The notes: generated by a model from the sequence alone, not told the origin. Positions 35,593-44,607 are shown, counted from the first letter of the stretch. The stretch: DNA of 64,000 nucleotides from JAGSOU01 sp049974865 (GCA_049974865.1 JBNGCX010000007.1:1-64000); one strand, 5' to 3'. Made by a program: numbers and translations.

Positions 35593-35620
35593 ATTGGCGG
35601 CAACTGAATAGGAACCGTCT

Positions 35621-35878
35621 ATGAAACCTGTTGAACTCTACACCACGCCCACCTGCGGCTTTTGCATGATGGCCAAGCGCCTGCTGTCCCAGAAAGGGGT
35701 CAGCTTCTCGGAAATCGACGTCGCACGCGAGCCCGAGCGCCGGCAGGAGATGATGACCCGCGCCAATGGCGGCTACACCGTGCCGCAGATCTTCATCGGC
35801 GAGACCCACGTGGGCGGCTGCGACGAGCTTTACGCGCTGGAGCGTTCCGGCAAGCTCGACCCGCTGCTGCAGGCCTGA
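35621..35878 (+). CDS. grxC: Glutaredoxin 3 (GrxC)
   Basis: This 85-residue thiol-disulfide oxidoreductase has YTTPTCGFCMMAKRLLSQKG (active site CGFC, near residues 11-14) and the glutathione-binding TVPQIFIGETHVGGCDEL, with the cis-Pro in TVPQ. CGFC is a variation on the usual CPYC. It lies 28 bases after comF and 3 bases before the nitrilase gene. Confidence 0.93.
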   Translation: MKPVELYTTPTCGFCMMAKRLLSQKGVSFSEIDVAREPERRQEMMTRANGGYTVPQIFIGETHVGGCDELYALERSGKLDPLLQA

Positions 35879-35881
35879 GCC

Positions 35882-36715
35882 ATGCGCGCCGCCCTGCTCC
35901 AGCTCAATTCCAGCGACGACCCGGACGAGAACCTCGCCACGGTGCGCGCCGGGATGGCGCAGGCGGCGGGCGAGGGCGCCGGGTTCATCCTGACGCCCGA
36001 GGTGACGAACTGCGTCTCGGCCAGCCGGACGCACCAGCGCGAGGTGCTGCACTGCGAGGGCGACGACCCGGTGCTGGCCGGGCTGCGGGACGAGGCCGCC
36101 CGGCTGGGCGTCTGGCTGCTGATCGGCTCGCTGGCGCTGAAAACGCATGATCCGGACGGGCGGTTCGCCAACCGCTCCCTCGTGATCTCGCCCGAGGGTG
36201 AGATCGTGGCGCGCTATGACAAGATCCACATGTTCGACGTGGATATCTCCGAATCCGAGACCTTCCGCGAATCCGACGGCTTCCGCCCCGGGTCGCGCGC
36301 CGTGGTGGCCGACACGCCCTTCGCGCGGCTCGGGCTGACCGTCTGCTACGATGTGCGCTTTCCGCATCTGCACCGGGCGCTGGCCAAGGCCGGGGCAGAG
36401 GTGCTGACCGTCCCGGCGGCCTTTTCGCCGGTGACCGGGGCCGCGCATTGGGAAAGCCTGCTGCGCGCCCGCGCGATCGAGACCGGCTGCTACGTGCTGG
36501 CCCCCGCGCAATGCGGTACGCACAGGGCCAGCCGGGGCAAGCCGCGCCAGACCTGGGGCCACAGCATGGCCGTGGCCCCCTGGGGCGAGGTGTTGCTGCA
36601 GGCGGGCGACGCCCCGGGCATCCACTATGTCGAGCTTGACCGCGCCGAGGTCGACAGGGCACGTAAAAGGGTGCCCGCCCTGACCCATGACCGCGAGTTC
36701 GAGCTGCCGACGTGA
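35882..36715 (+). CDS. Carbon-nitrogen hydrolase (nitrilase superfamily)
   Basis: This 277-residue hydrolase has the catalytic triad context: LTPEVTNCVS (Glu), YDKIHMFDV (Lys) and LTVCYDVRFPHLHRALAKAG (Cys). It fits the Nit1/Nit2-like branch near deaminated-glutathione amidase, which repairs a side product of aminotransferases. This is inference; omega-amidase is an alternative. Its neighbour is grxC (glutathione-linked), which mildly supports the glutathione idea. Its TGA overlaps the MarR GTG. Confidence 0.85.
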   Translation: MRAALLQLNSSDDPDENLATVRAGMAQAAGEGAGFILTPEVTNCVSASRTHQREVLHCEGDDPVLAGLRDEAARLGVWLLIGSLALKTHDPDGRFANRSLVISPEGEIVARYDKIHMFDVDISESETFRESDGFRPGSRAVVADTPFARLGLTVCYDVRFPHLHRALAKAGAEVLTVPAAFSPVTGAAHWESLLRARAIETGCYVLAPAQCGTHRASRGKPRQTWGHSMAVAPWGEVLLQAGDAPGIHYVELDRAEVDRARKRVPALTHDREFELPT

Positions 36716-37161
36716 ACGACACCACCGAATCCGAATCCCTGGCCGTCTCGCTGTTCGGCGAGCTGTTCATGGCCGACCAACTGGCCCGCAGCCGGCTGAG
36801 CAAGGCCCTGCCCAAGGGCATGGAGCTGAGCCATTTCACCGTGCTCAACCACCTCGCCCGCCTCAACGAGGAACGCAGCCCGGCGCAGCTCGCCCAGGCC
36901 TTCCACGTCACCCGCGGCGCGATGACCAACACCCTGAACAAGCTGGAATGGGCGGGGCACGTGCATATCCGCCCCGACTGGGACGACGCGCGGCGCAAGA
37001 TGGTCTCGATCAGCCCGGCGGGCCGGCAGGCGCGCGACGCGGCGATCGCCGCGGTCTCGCCGATCATCCAGGAAGTGGTGGCCGATATCGGCGCCGACAA
37101 GGTGCGCGCTGCCCTGCCGGTGCTGCGCGCCCTGCGCCAGCGGCTGGGCGAGCCGGGCTAG
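36712..37161 (+). CDS. MarR-family transcriptional regulator
   Basis: This 149-residue protein has a winged helix-turn-helix: LSHFTVLNHLARLNEERSPAQLAQAFHVTRGAMTNTLNKLEWAGHVHIRPDWDDARRKMVSISPAG. It starts at GTG 36712, inside the nitrilase stop. The ligand and targets are unknown. Its TAG shares CTAG with the convergent ubiG stop. Confidence 0.85.
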   Translation: MNDTTESESLAVSLFGELFMADQLARSRLSKALPKGMELSHFTVLNHLARLNEERSPAQLAQAFHVTRGAMTNTLNKLEWAGHVHIRPDWDDARRKMVSISPAGRQARDAAIAAVSPIIQEVVADIGADKVRAALPVLRALRQRLGEPG

Positions 37162-37904
37162 GCTGGCTTCACGCTGGCGGTGACGTAGTTCACGCTGAGG
37201 TCGCGGTCGGACAGCTTCCACTGCCACGAGACCGGGTTGAAGACGAAGCCCTTGCGGTCCACCGGCCGCAGGCCCGCCTGTTCCAGCAGCGTGTAAAGTT
37301 CATCCGGCGTGATGAACTTGTTCCATTCATGCGTGCCCTTGGGCAGCCAGCGCATCACGTATTCCGCCCCCACGATGGCCACGGCAAAGCTCTTGGGGTT
37401 GCGGTTGATGGTCGAGCAGATGTGCAGCCCACCCGGTTTTAGCAGTTGCCGGCAGGCCGTCAGATAGGCCAGCGGATCGGCCACATGCTCCACCACCTCC
37501 ATGTTCAGCACCACGTCGAACTGCTCGCCCACCGCGGCCAGCGCCTCGGCGGTGGTGTGGCGATAGTCGATCTCCAGCCCCGACTGTTCGGCATGGATGC
37601 GGGCAACGGGGATGTTGCGCTCGGCGGCATCGGCGCCCACCACCTTGGCGCCCAGCCGGGCCATGGGCTCGGACAGCAACCCGCCGCCGCAGCCGATATC
37701 CAGCAGGCGCAGCCCTGCAAACGGCTTCTCCTGCGCCAGGTCGCGGTCGAACTCGGCCGCGATCTGGGACGTGATATAGTCCAGCCGGCAGGGATTGAGC
37801 ATGTGCAGCGGCTTGAACTTGCCGTTGGGATCCCACCATTCGGCCGCCATGGCCTCGAACTTGGCAACTTCGGATTGGTCGACGGTGGTCTGGGCGGCTT
37901 GCAT
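37158..37904 (-). CDS. ubiG: Ubiquinone biosynthesis O-methyltransferase UbiG
   Basis: This 248-residue enzyme carries out both O-methylations in ubiquinone synthesis. It has KFEAMAAEWWDPNGKFKPLHMLNPCRLDYI, LRLLDIGCGGGLLSEPMARLGA (SAM motif I) and DVVLNMEVVEHVADP. I chose the ATG at 37904, just before the conserved QTTVDQSEVAKFE segment, with AAGGGAG upstream; the in-frame upstream ATG would add 34 residues without family support. It is convergent with the MarR gene. Confidence 0.94.
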   Translation of the reverse strand: MQAAQTTVDQSEVAKFEAMAAEWWDPNGKFKPLHMLNPCRLDYITSQIAAEFDRDLAQEKPFAGLRLLDIGCGGGLLSEPMARLGAKVVGADAAERNIPVARIHAEQSGLEIDYRHTTAEALAAVGEQFDVVLNMEVVEHVADPLAYLTACRQLLKPGGLHICSTINRNPKSFAVAIVGAEYVMRWLPKGTHEWNKFITPDELYTLLEQAGLRPVDRKGFVFNPVSWQWKLSDRDLSVNYVTASVKPA

Positions 37905-37975
37905 CGCTTGCTCCCTTCGGGTCTTTTGGTAGGGCGCCCTTACCGGCGCGCTCACTGGCGTTATATAGGGCGAAT

Positions 37976-38965
37976 ATGGACAAGTCCGCAGGCCAAAAAC
38001 GCGCAACGCATTATCTTTTCCCGCCGATCGACCCGTTCGACCAGCGCATGCTGGACGTGGGCGACGGCCACAAGATCTATGTCGAGCAATGCGGTAGCCC
38101 CTCGGGCATCCCGGTGATCGTGCTGCATGGGGGCCCGGGCGGCGGCTGCAGCCCGGCGATGCGGCGCTATTTCGACCCCATGGACTACCGCATCATCCTG
38201 TTCGACCAGCGCGGCTGCGGCCGTTCGCGTCCGCATGCCAGCGTCGAGGCCAACACCACCTGGCACCTGGTGCGCGACATCGAGACCATCCGCAAGACGC
38301 TGGGAATCGACCGCTGGGTGGTCTTCGGCGGCAGCTGGGGCGCGACTCTGGCGCTGATCTACGCCCAGGCCCATCCCGACCGGGCGGCCTACCTGATCCT
38401 GCGCGGCGTGTTCCTGATGACCCAGGCCGAGCTGAAATGGTTCTACGGCGGCGGCGCCGGGCAGTTCTGGCCCGACCTCTGGTCCCGCTTCGCCGAGCTG
38501 ATCCCGGCGGACGAGCAGCACGACATGATCGCCGCCTATCACAAGCGCCTGTTCTCGGGCGACATGATGCTGGAGACGCGCTATGCCCGCGCCTGGGCGG
38601 GCTGGGAGAACGCGCTGGCCTCGGTCGCCCACGAGGGGCCGGTGGGCGAGGCGCCGGCGCAATACGCCCGCGCCTTCGCCCGGCTGGAGAACCACTACTT
38701 CCAGAACGCCGGCTGGCTGGAGCGCGACGGACAGATCCTGCACGACCTGCCGCTGATCCAGCACATCCCGGCCACCATCGTGCAGGGCCGCTACGACATG
38801 ATCTGCCCGCCCACCTCGGCCTGGCGGCTGGCGCAAAGCTGGGGCCGCGCCGAGCTGCGGATGGTGCCGCTGGCCGGCCACGCCCTGAGCGAGCCGGGCA
38901 TCAGCGCCGAACTGGTGCGCGCCACCCGCGGCGTGCAGCGCCAGGCGGTGGCGCTGGGGCTCTGA
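37976..38965 (+). CDS. pip: Proline iminopeptidase
   Basis: This 329-residue alpha/beta hydrolase removes N-terminal proline. It has LHGGPGGGCSPAMRRYFDP (oxyanion region), DQRGCGRSRPHA, and the nucleophile elbow GGSWGATLALIYAQ near residue 120. VQGRYDMICPPTSAWRLAQ and LAGHALSEPG supply Asp and His. This matches the S33 Pip family closely. A copy of the intergenic element begins 6 bases after its stop. Confidence 0.92.
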   Translation: MDKSAGQKRATHYLFPPIDPFDQRMLDVGDGHKIYVEQCGSPSGIPVIVLHGGPGGGCSPAMRRYFDPMDYRIILFDQRGCGRSRPHASVEANTTWHLVRDIETIRKTLGIDRWVVFGGSWGATLALIYAQAHPDRAAYLILRGVFLMTQAELKWFYGGGAGQFWPDLWSRFAELIPADEQHDMIAAYHKRLFSGDMMLETRYARAWAGWENALASVAHEGPVGEAPAQYARAFARLENHYFQNAGWLERDGQILHDLPLIQHIPATIVQGRYDMICPPTSAWRLAQSWGRAELRMVPLAGHALSEPGISAELVRATRGVQRQAVALGL

Positions 38966-38971
38966 TCCCTC

Positions 38972-39070
38972 CTTCTTCTTGGTCGAAATACTCCCGCCGG
39001 AGGCGTCCGGCCCTTGCCGCAGGCCGCGCGGGCCGAAACCCGGGGAATGAGTATTTTCACCAAGAAGAAG
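38972..39070. repeat. Intergenic element copies B1 and B2 as an inverted pair
   Basis: Left arm 38972-38993 reads CTTCTTCTTGGTCGAAATACTC's sequence: CTTCTTCTTGG, TCG, AAATACTC. Right arm 39049-39070 is GAGTATTTT, CA, CCAAGAAGAAG. The reverse complement of the left arm matches the right arm at 20 of 22 positions. The loop is 55 bases. It lies between pip and rimP, and could form a 22-bp stem in RNA. Confidence 0.75.
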
Positions 39071-39089
39071 GGGCAGGGGGCGCTGGCCC

Positions 39090-39118
39090 TTGAACTTGGG
39101 GGGATTGCGGCGTATATC
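39090..39118 (+). promoter_or_regulatory. Sigma-70-type promoter of the rimP-nusA-ylxR-infB operon
   Basis: TTGAAC (39090-39095), a 17-base spacer and TATATC (39113-39118). Both boxes are close to consensus. The predicted start is about 39125, leaving an untranslated leader of about 86 bases that contains the hairpin below. Confidence 0.65.
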
Positions 39119-39131
39119 GCTTTTCAACAGC

Positions 39132-39197
39132 GGCGCGCTGGTCTCCACCCCCAACGCTCCACCGGGAAATACCAACGGGCCGCGCGCCCGTTTTTTT
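39132..39197 (+). promoter_or_regulatory. Candidate transcription attenuator in the rimP leader
   Basis: AACGGGC (39174-39180) pairs with GCCCGTT (39186-39192), followed by seven T's, a canonical terminator 18 bases before the rimP ATG and downstream of the operon promoter. GGCGCGC (39132-39138) is perfectly complementary to GCGCGCC (39182-39188), so it could form an alternative antiterminator that breaks the stem. The mechanism is inferred. Confidence 0.55.
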
Positions 39198-39210
39198 GTG
39201 TTTGGAATTC

Positions 39211-39804
39211 ATGAACGACCTGATCGCCAAAGCCGCCATCGACCGGCGCCTCGCCGAGATCCTCCAGCCCGTCATCGAGGGCATGGGGTTTGAACTTGTC
39301 CGCCTGCGCCTGATGGGTGGCAAGACCAAGACCCTGCAGATCATGGCCGAGCGCCCCGAAGGCGGGATCGAGGTCGATGATTGCGCCGAGATCTCGACCG
39401 CCGTCTCCGCCGTGCTGGATGTCGAGGACCCGATCGAGGACAACTACACGCTGGAGGTCTCCAGCCCCGGGATCGACCGGCCGCTGACCCGGCTCAAGGA
39501 TTTCGACACCTGGGAGGGCTACGAGGCCAAGATCGAGACCTCCGAGCTGATCGACGGGCGCCGCCGTTTCAAGGGCGTGCTGGCCGGGACCGAGGGCGAC
39601 GAGGTGCTGATCACCATCGCCGAGGGCACGATCGGGCTGAAATTCGACTGGCTGTCGGACGCCAAGCTGGTGCTGACGGACGAGCTGATCACCGAGATGC
39701 TGCGCCAGCGCAAGGCGGCCGGCATCGTGGACGAAGACGCGTTCGACGAGATCGAGACCGAAGACAACGACGCGCCCGACGGCGCGGCTTCCGAGGAGAA
39801 CTGA
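39211..39804 (+). CDS. rimP: Ribosome maturation factor RimP
   Basis: This 197-residue protein assists 30S assembly. It begins MNDLIAKAAIDRRLAEILQPVIEGMGFELV and has RLMGGKTKTLQIMAERPEGGIEVDDCAEIS and YTLEVSSPGIDRPLTRLKDF, the family hallmarks. It has an acidic C-terminal tail, longer than in E. coli. The in-frame GTG at 39196 is less likely because it lies in the terminator T tract. First gene of the nusA-infB operon. Confidence 0.95.
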   Translation: MNDLIAKAAIDRRLAEILQPVIEGMGFELVRLRLMGGKTKTLQIMAERPEGGIEVDDCAEISTAVSAVLDVEDPIEDNYTLEVSSPGIDRPLTRLKDFDTWEGYEAKIETSELIDGRRRFKGVLAGTEGDEVLITIAEGTIGLKFDWLSDAKLVLTDELITEMLRQRKAAGIVDEDAFDEIETEDNDAPDGAASEEN

Positions 39805-39805
39805 G

Positions 39806-41425
39806 ATGGCAATTACCTCTGCAAACCAGCTGGAGCTGTTGCAAACCGCCGAGGCCGTGGCCCGCGAGAAGATGATCGACCCCGACCTGGTGGTCCAGGC
39901 GATGGAGGAAAGCCTCGCCCGTGCCGCCAAGTCGCGCTACGGCTCGGAGATGGACATCCGGGTCCATATCGACCGCAAGACCGGCAAGGCGACCTTCACG
40001 CGCGTGCGCACCGTGGTGGCCGATGACGAGCTGGAGAACTACCAGGCCGAGCTGACGGTCGAGCAGGCCAAGCAGTACATGGAAAACCCCGAGGTCGGCG
40101 ACGAGATCCGCGACGAGGTTCCGCCGGTCGAAATGGGCCGGATCGCCGCCCAGTCGGCCAAGCAGGTGATCCTTCAGAAGGTCCGCGAGGCCGAGCGCGA
40201 CCGCCAGTACGAGGAATTCAAGGACCGGATCGGCACCATCATCAACGGCGTCGTCAAGCGCGAGGAATACGGCAACGTCATCGTCGACGTGGGCCGCGGC
40301 GAGGCCATCCTGCGCCGCAACGAGAAGATCGGCCGCGAAAGCTATCGCCCCAACGACCGCATTCGCTGCTATATCAAGGACGTTCGCCGCGAGGCGCGCG
40401 GCCCGCAGATCTTCCTGTCGCGCACGGCGCCGGAATTCATGGCCGAGCTGTTCAAGATGGAAGTGCCGGAAATCTATGACGGCATCATCGAGATCAAGGC
40501 CGTGGCCCGCGACCCGGGCAGCCGCGCCAAGATCGCCGTGATCTCCTATGACGGGTCGATCGACCCGGTGGGTGCCTGCGTGGGCATGCGCGGCAGCCGC
40601 GTGCAGGCCGTGGTGAACGAGCTGCAGGGCGAGAAGATCGACATCATCCCGTGGAACGAGGACCAGGCGACCTTCCTCGTTAACGCGCTGCAGCCCGCCG
40701 AGGTTTCCAAGGTGGTGATCGACGAAGAGGCCAACCGCATCGAGGTGGTGGTGCCCGACGACCAGCTGAGCCTGGCCATCGGCCGGCGCGGCCAGAACGT
40801 GCGGCTCGCCAGCCAGCTGACCGGGCTGGACATCGACATCATGACCGAGGCCGAGGAATCGGCGCGCCGCCAGGCCGAGTTCGAGGAGCGTACCAAGCTG
40901 TTCATGGACACGCTGGACCTGGACGAGTTCTTTGCCCAGCTTCTGGTGGCCGAGGGCTTCACCTCGCTCGAAGAGGTGGCCTATGTCGATGTCGACGAGC
41001 TGCTGGTGATCGACGGCGTGGACGAGGACACCGCGGCCGAGCTGCAGGCCCGCGCCCGCGACCACCTGGACGAGATGAACCGCAAGGCGCTGGAACATGC
41101 CCGCGAACTGGGCGTCGAGGACAGCCTGGTTGATTTCGAGGGGCTGACACCCCAGATGATTGAGGCACTGTCAGAGGACGGCGTGAAAACGCTGGAAGAC
41201 TTCGCCACCTGCGCCGACTGGGAGCTGGCCGGCGGCTGGACCACGGTCGACGGGCAGCGCGTCAAGGATGAGGGCGTGCTCGAGAAATTCGACGTCAGCC
41301 TTGAAGAGGCGCAGAACCTCGTGATGACCGCCCGCATCCAGCTGGGCTGGGTCGACCCGGCCGATCTGGAGCCCGAAGAGGCCGCCGAAGGCGAAGAGGG
41401 CGGGACCGAGGAGGCCGAGGCCTGA
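39806..41425 (+). CDS. nusA: Transcription termination/antitermination factor NusA
   Basis: This 539-residue protein has an N-terminal RNA polymerase-binding domain (residues 1-130), an S1 domain (about 135-200, GVVKREEYGNVIVDVGRGEAILRRNE), and two KH domains (with GACVGMRGSRVQAVVNEL and IGRRGQNVRLASQLTG). The C-terminal acidic region has two repeats of helix-hairpin type (LLVAEGFTSLEEVAYV and LSEDGVKTLEDFATC). It controls pausing, termination and antitermination, and in other bacteria it also controls its own operon. Confidence 0.96.
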   Translation: MAITSANQLELLQTAEAVAREKMIDPDLVVQAMEESLARAAKSRYGSEMDIRVHIDRKTGKATFTRVRTVVADDELENYQAELTVEQAKQYMENPEVGDEIRDEVPPVEMGRIAAQSAKQVILQKVREAERDRQYEEFKDRIGTIINGVVKREEYGNVIVDVGRGEAILRRNEKIGRESYRPNDRIRCYIKDVRREARGPQIFLSRTAPEFMAELFKMEVPEIYDGIIEIKAVARDPGSRAKIAVISYDGSIDPVGACVGMRGSRVQAVVNELQGEKIDIIPWNEDQATFLVNALQPAEVSKVVIDEEANRIEVVVPDDQLSLAIGRRGQNVRLASQLTGLDIDIMTEAEESARRQAEFEERTKLFMDTLDLDEFFAQLLVAEGFTSLEEVAYVDVDELLVIDGVDEDTAAELQARARDHLDEMNRKALEHARELGVEDSLVDFEGLTPQMIEALSEDGVKTLEDFATCADWELAGGWTTVDGQRVKDEGVLEKFDVSLEEAQNLVMTARIQLGWVDPADLEPEEAAEGEEGGTEEAEA

Positions 41426-41447
41426 TCGCAGGCCTCGGGAGCGCAGC

Positions 41448-42080
41448 GTGGGACGCGGTGGCCGGAAAACAGAGCGCGACGGGTCTGAGCGTCGCTGCGT
41501 CGTCACCGGCGAGGTGCGGCCGAAGGCCGGGCTGATCCGCTTCGTGGTTGGGCCGGGCGACGTGATCGTCCCCGACCTGATGGGCAAGCTGCCCGGCCGC
41601 GGGATCTGGGTCTCGGCCGACAGGGCCGCGCTGGAACAGGCGGTAAAGAAGCGCCTGTTCGCCCGCGGCGCGAAACAGGCGGTCACCCTGCCCGACGACC
41701 TGATCGGACAGGTCGAGGCGGGGTTGCTGCGGCGGGTGACAGAGGGTCTGGCCCTCGCCCGAAAGGCCGGCGACGCGGTTGCCGGCTATGAAAAGGTCAA
41801 AGGCTGGCTGGGCAGCGGCGAGGCTGCCGTTTTGATCCAGGCCAGCGACGGATCGGAGCGCGGCAAGAGCAAGCTGCGCCCACCCCCCGGGGAGGGGACA
41901 TATATCGGTTGCCTGACGTCGGACGAATTGGGTTTGGCTTTCGGGCGGGAACATGTGATACATGGCGCGCTTCGCGCTGGCGGACTCACGACGCGTGTTG
42001 TAGAGGATGCAGCCAAGCTTTCAGGCGTGCGCGGAAAGGACGGGGGCCAGTCCCCTGCGAAAGGTACGAAGACCATATGA
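41448..42080 (+). CDS. YlxR/DUF448 RNA-binding protein fused to an L7Ae-like domain
   Basis: This 210-residue protein starts at GTG 41448. The N-terminal YlxR part (residues 10-85) has SERRCVVTGEVRPKAGLIRFVVGPGDVIVPDLMGKLPGRGIWVSADR. A second domain (about 95-180) resembles ribosomal L7Ae-like folds, with GLALARKAGDAVAGYEKVKGWL and AAVLIQASDGS. The usual position is between nusA and infB. Its function is RNA binding, exact target unclear. Its stop overlaps the infB start. Confidence 0.87.
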   Translation: MGRGGRKTERDGSERRCVVTGEVRPKAGLIRFVVGPGDVIVPDLMGKLPGRGIWVSADRAALEQAVKKRLFARGAKQAVTLPDDLIGQVEAGLLRRVTEGLALARKAGDAVAGYEKVKGWLGSGEAAVLIQASDGSERGKSKLRPPPGEGTYIGCLTSDELGLAFGREHVIHGALRAGGLTTRVVEDAAKLSGVRGKDGGQSPAKGTKTI

Positions 42081-44554
42081 GCGATAATGACGGCAAGAAA
42101 ACCCTCGGTTTGCGCGGCGGCCCCCGGTCCGGCCAGGTGAAGCAGAGCTTCAGCCACGGGCGGACGAAGAACGTGGTGGTCGAGACCAAGCGCAAGCGCG
42201 TTGTCGTTCCGAAGCCCGGCACCGGCAAGGCCGGCGGCGGCGCGGCAAAGGCTGGTGACGCCTCGAAGCGTCCCGCCGGCATTTCCGATGCCGAGATGGA
42301 GCGCCGGCTTAAGGCGCTGCAACTGGCCAAGGCCCGCGAAGCCGAGGAAGCGAAGCAACGCGAAGAGGAAGAAAAGCGCCGCGAGGAAGAGCGCCAGCGT
42401 CGCCGCGAGGAGATCGAGGCCAAGGAGCGCGAAGAGCGCGAGCGCGAGGAAGCCGCGCGCCGCAAGGCCGAGGAAGACGAGCGCAAGCGCCGCGAGGCCG
42501 AAGAGGCCAAGAAGCGCGCCGCCGAGAAACCCGCCAAGGCGGAGGAACCCGCCCCGGCGGAAGCGCCGCGCGGCGGCGGCAAGCCCGCGCCCCGCAAGGA
42601 ACGTGAGACCCGCGAGGAACGCCCCGCGCGCGGCAAGGGCCGCGACGGCGGCCGCCGCGCGGGCAAGCTGACCCTGAACCAGGCGCTTGCGGGCGGCGAC
42701 GGCGGGCGGCAGCGCTCGCTCGCCGCGATGAAGCGCAAGCAGGAGCGCGCCCGCCAGAAGGCGATGGGCGGCAAGGTCGAACGCGAAAAGGTCGTGCGCG
42801 ACGTGCAGGTGCCCGAAACCATCGTGGTCTCAGAGCTGGCCAACCGCATGGCCGAGCGCGTGGCCGACGTGGTCAAGGCGCTGATGAAGATGGGCATGAT
42901 GGTCACGCAGAACCAGTCGATCGACGCCGACACGGCGGAGCTGATCGTCGAGGAGTTCGGCCACCACGTGGTGCGCGTGTCCGATGCCGATGTCGAGCAG
43001 GTCATCGAAACCGCCGAGGACAAGCCCGAGGATCTGAAGCCGCGCCCGCCGGTCATCACCGTGATGGGCCACGTGGACCACGGCAAGACCTCGCTGCTGG
43101 ACGCGATCCGCAACGCCAAGGTGGTTGCGGGCGAGGCCGGCGGCATCACCCAGCATATCGGCGCCTATCAGGTGACGACCGACAGCGGCACCACTCTGAC
43201 CTTCCTCGATACGCCGGGCCACGCGGCCTTCACCTCGATGCGCGCCCGCGGCGCGCAGGTGACGGATATCGTGGTGCTGGTGGTGGCGGCCGACGACTCG
43301 GTCATGCCGCAGACCATCGAGGCCATCAACCACGCCAAGGCGGCCGGTGTTCCGATGATCGTGGCCATCAACAAGATGGACCGGCCGGCGGCCGATGCCG
43401 ACAAGGTGCGGGCCGAGCTGCTGCAGCACGAGGTGATCGTCGAGGCGATGTCGGGCGACGTGCAGGATGTCGAGGTGTCGGCCCATACCGGCCAGGGCCT
43501 TGACGAACTGCTGGAATCGATCGCTCTGCAGGCCGAGATCCTGGAGCTGAAGGCCAACCCGAACCGTGCCGCCCAGGGCGCCGTGATCGAGGCGCAGCTG
43601 GACGTGGGCCGTGGCCCGGTGGCCACGGTTCTGGTGCAGAACGGCACGCTGAACCAGGGCGACATCTTCGTCGTCGGCGAACAGTGGGGCAAGGTGCGCG
43701 CCCTGATCAACGACAAGGGCGAGCGCGTGAAAAAGGCCGGTCCCTCGGTTCCGGTCGAGGTCCTGGGCCTGAACGGCACGCCCGAGGCCGGCGACGTGCT
43801 GAACGTGGTCGAGACTGAGGCGCAGGCCCGCGAGATCGCCGAATACCGCGAGGAAAAGGCCAAGGAGAAGCGCGCCGCGGCCGGGGCCGCCACCACGCTG
43901 GAACAGCTCATGGCCAAGGCCAAGGAGGACGAGAACGTCCAAGAGCTGCCGATCCTGGTCAAGGCCGACGTGCAGGGCTCGGCCGAGGCCATCGTCCAGG
44001 CGATGGAGAAGATCGGCAACGAAGAGGTCCGCGTGCGCGTGCTGCATGCCGGCGTGGGCGCCATCACCGAGACCGATATCGGCCTCGCCGAGGCCTCGGG
44101 CGCGCCTGTCTTCGGCTTCAACGTGCGGGCCAACGCGCCGGCGCGCAACGCCGCCAACCAGAAGGGCGTCGAGATCCGCTATTACAGCGTGATTTACGAC
44201 CTGGTGGATGACGTGAAGGCCGCCGCCAGCGGCCTGCTCAGCGCCGAGATCCGCGAGAAGTTCATCGGCTATGCCGAGATCAAGGAGGTCTTCAAGGTCT
44301 CCGGCGTGGGCAAGGTCGCGGGCTGCCTGGTCACCGAGGGCGTGGCCCGGCGCTCCGCCGGCGTGCGCCTGCTGCGCGACAACGTGGTGATCCACGAGGG
44401 CACGCTGAAGACGCTGAAGCGTTTCAAGGACGAGGTCGCCGAGGTCCAATCGGGCCAGGAATGCGGCATGGCCTTCGAGAATTACGACGACATCCGCCAA
44501 GGCGATGTCATCGAGATTTTCGAGCGCGAGGAGGTCGAGCGCACGCTCGACTGA
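42077..44554 (+). CDS. infB: Translation initiation factor IF-2
   Basis: This 825-residue GTPase delivers initiator tRNA. It has an N-terminal IF2 segment, a long Lys/Glu/Arg/Ala coiled region (about residues 85-205), and the G domain with VMGHVDHGKTSLLDAIR (G1), DTPGHAAFTSMR (G3) and INKMD (G4). Domains II-IV follow, ending in YDDIRQGDVIEIFEREEVERTL. The ATG at 42077 overlaps the previous stop. A terminator follows. Confidence 0.97.
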   Translation: MSDNDGKKTLGLRGGPRSGQVKQSFSHGRTKNVVVETKRKRVVVPKPGTGKAGGGAAKAGDASKRPAGISDAEMERRLKALQLAKAREAEEAKQREEEEKRREEERQRRREEIEAKEREEREREEAARRKAEEDERKRREAEEAKKRAAEKPAKAEEPAPAEAPRGGGKPAPRKERETREERPARGKGRDGGRRAGKLTLNQALAGGDGGRQRSLAAMKRKQERARQKAMGGKVEREKVVRDVQVPETIVVSELANRMAERVADVVKALMKMGMMVTQNQSIDADTAELIVEEFGHHVVRVSDADVEQVIETAEDKPEDLKPRPPVITVMGHVDHGKTSLLDAIRNAKVVAGEAGGITQHIGAYQVTTDSGTTLTFLDTPGHAAFTSMRARGAQVTDIVVLVVAADDSVMPQTIEAINHAKAAGVPMIVAINKMDRPAADADKVRAELLQHEVIVEAMSGDVQDVEVSAHTGQGLDELLESIALQAEILELKANPNRAAQGAVIEAQLDVGRGPVATVLVQNGTLNQGDIFVVGEQWGKVRALINDKGERVKKAGPSVPVEVLGLNGTPEAGDVLNVVETEAQAREIAEYREEKAKEKRAAAGAATTLEQLMAKAKEDENVQELPILVKADVQGSAEAIVQAMEKIGNEEVRVRVLHAGVGAITETDIGLAEASGAPVFGFNVRANAPARNAANQKGVEIRYYSVIYDLVDDVKAAASGLLSAEIREKFIGYAEIKEVFKVSGVGKVAGCLVTEGVARRSAGVRLLRDNVVIHEGTLKTLKRFKDEVAEVQSGQECGMAFENYDDIRQGDVIEIFEREEVERTLD

Positions 44555-44571
44555 TCCGCCGCCCGCAGAAA

Positions 44572-44607
44572 AAAGGGGACGGTGCCGATCCGGCATCGTC
44601 CCCTTTC
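44572..44607. terminator. Bidirectional terminator after infB
   Basis: GGGGACGGTGCCG (44575-44587) pairs with CGGCATCGTCCCC (44591-44603), with A's before and T's after. Six T's on the minus strand are better than the plus-strand tract. It serves both infB and the leftward 44-codon gene. Confidence 0.85.

Noticed and set aside
38966..39210. A possible IS remnant or tRNA between pip and rimP
   Set aside because: The gap is explained by an inverted pair of short repeats, a promoter and a terminator. No transposase, cloverleaf or CCA end is visible.
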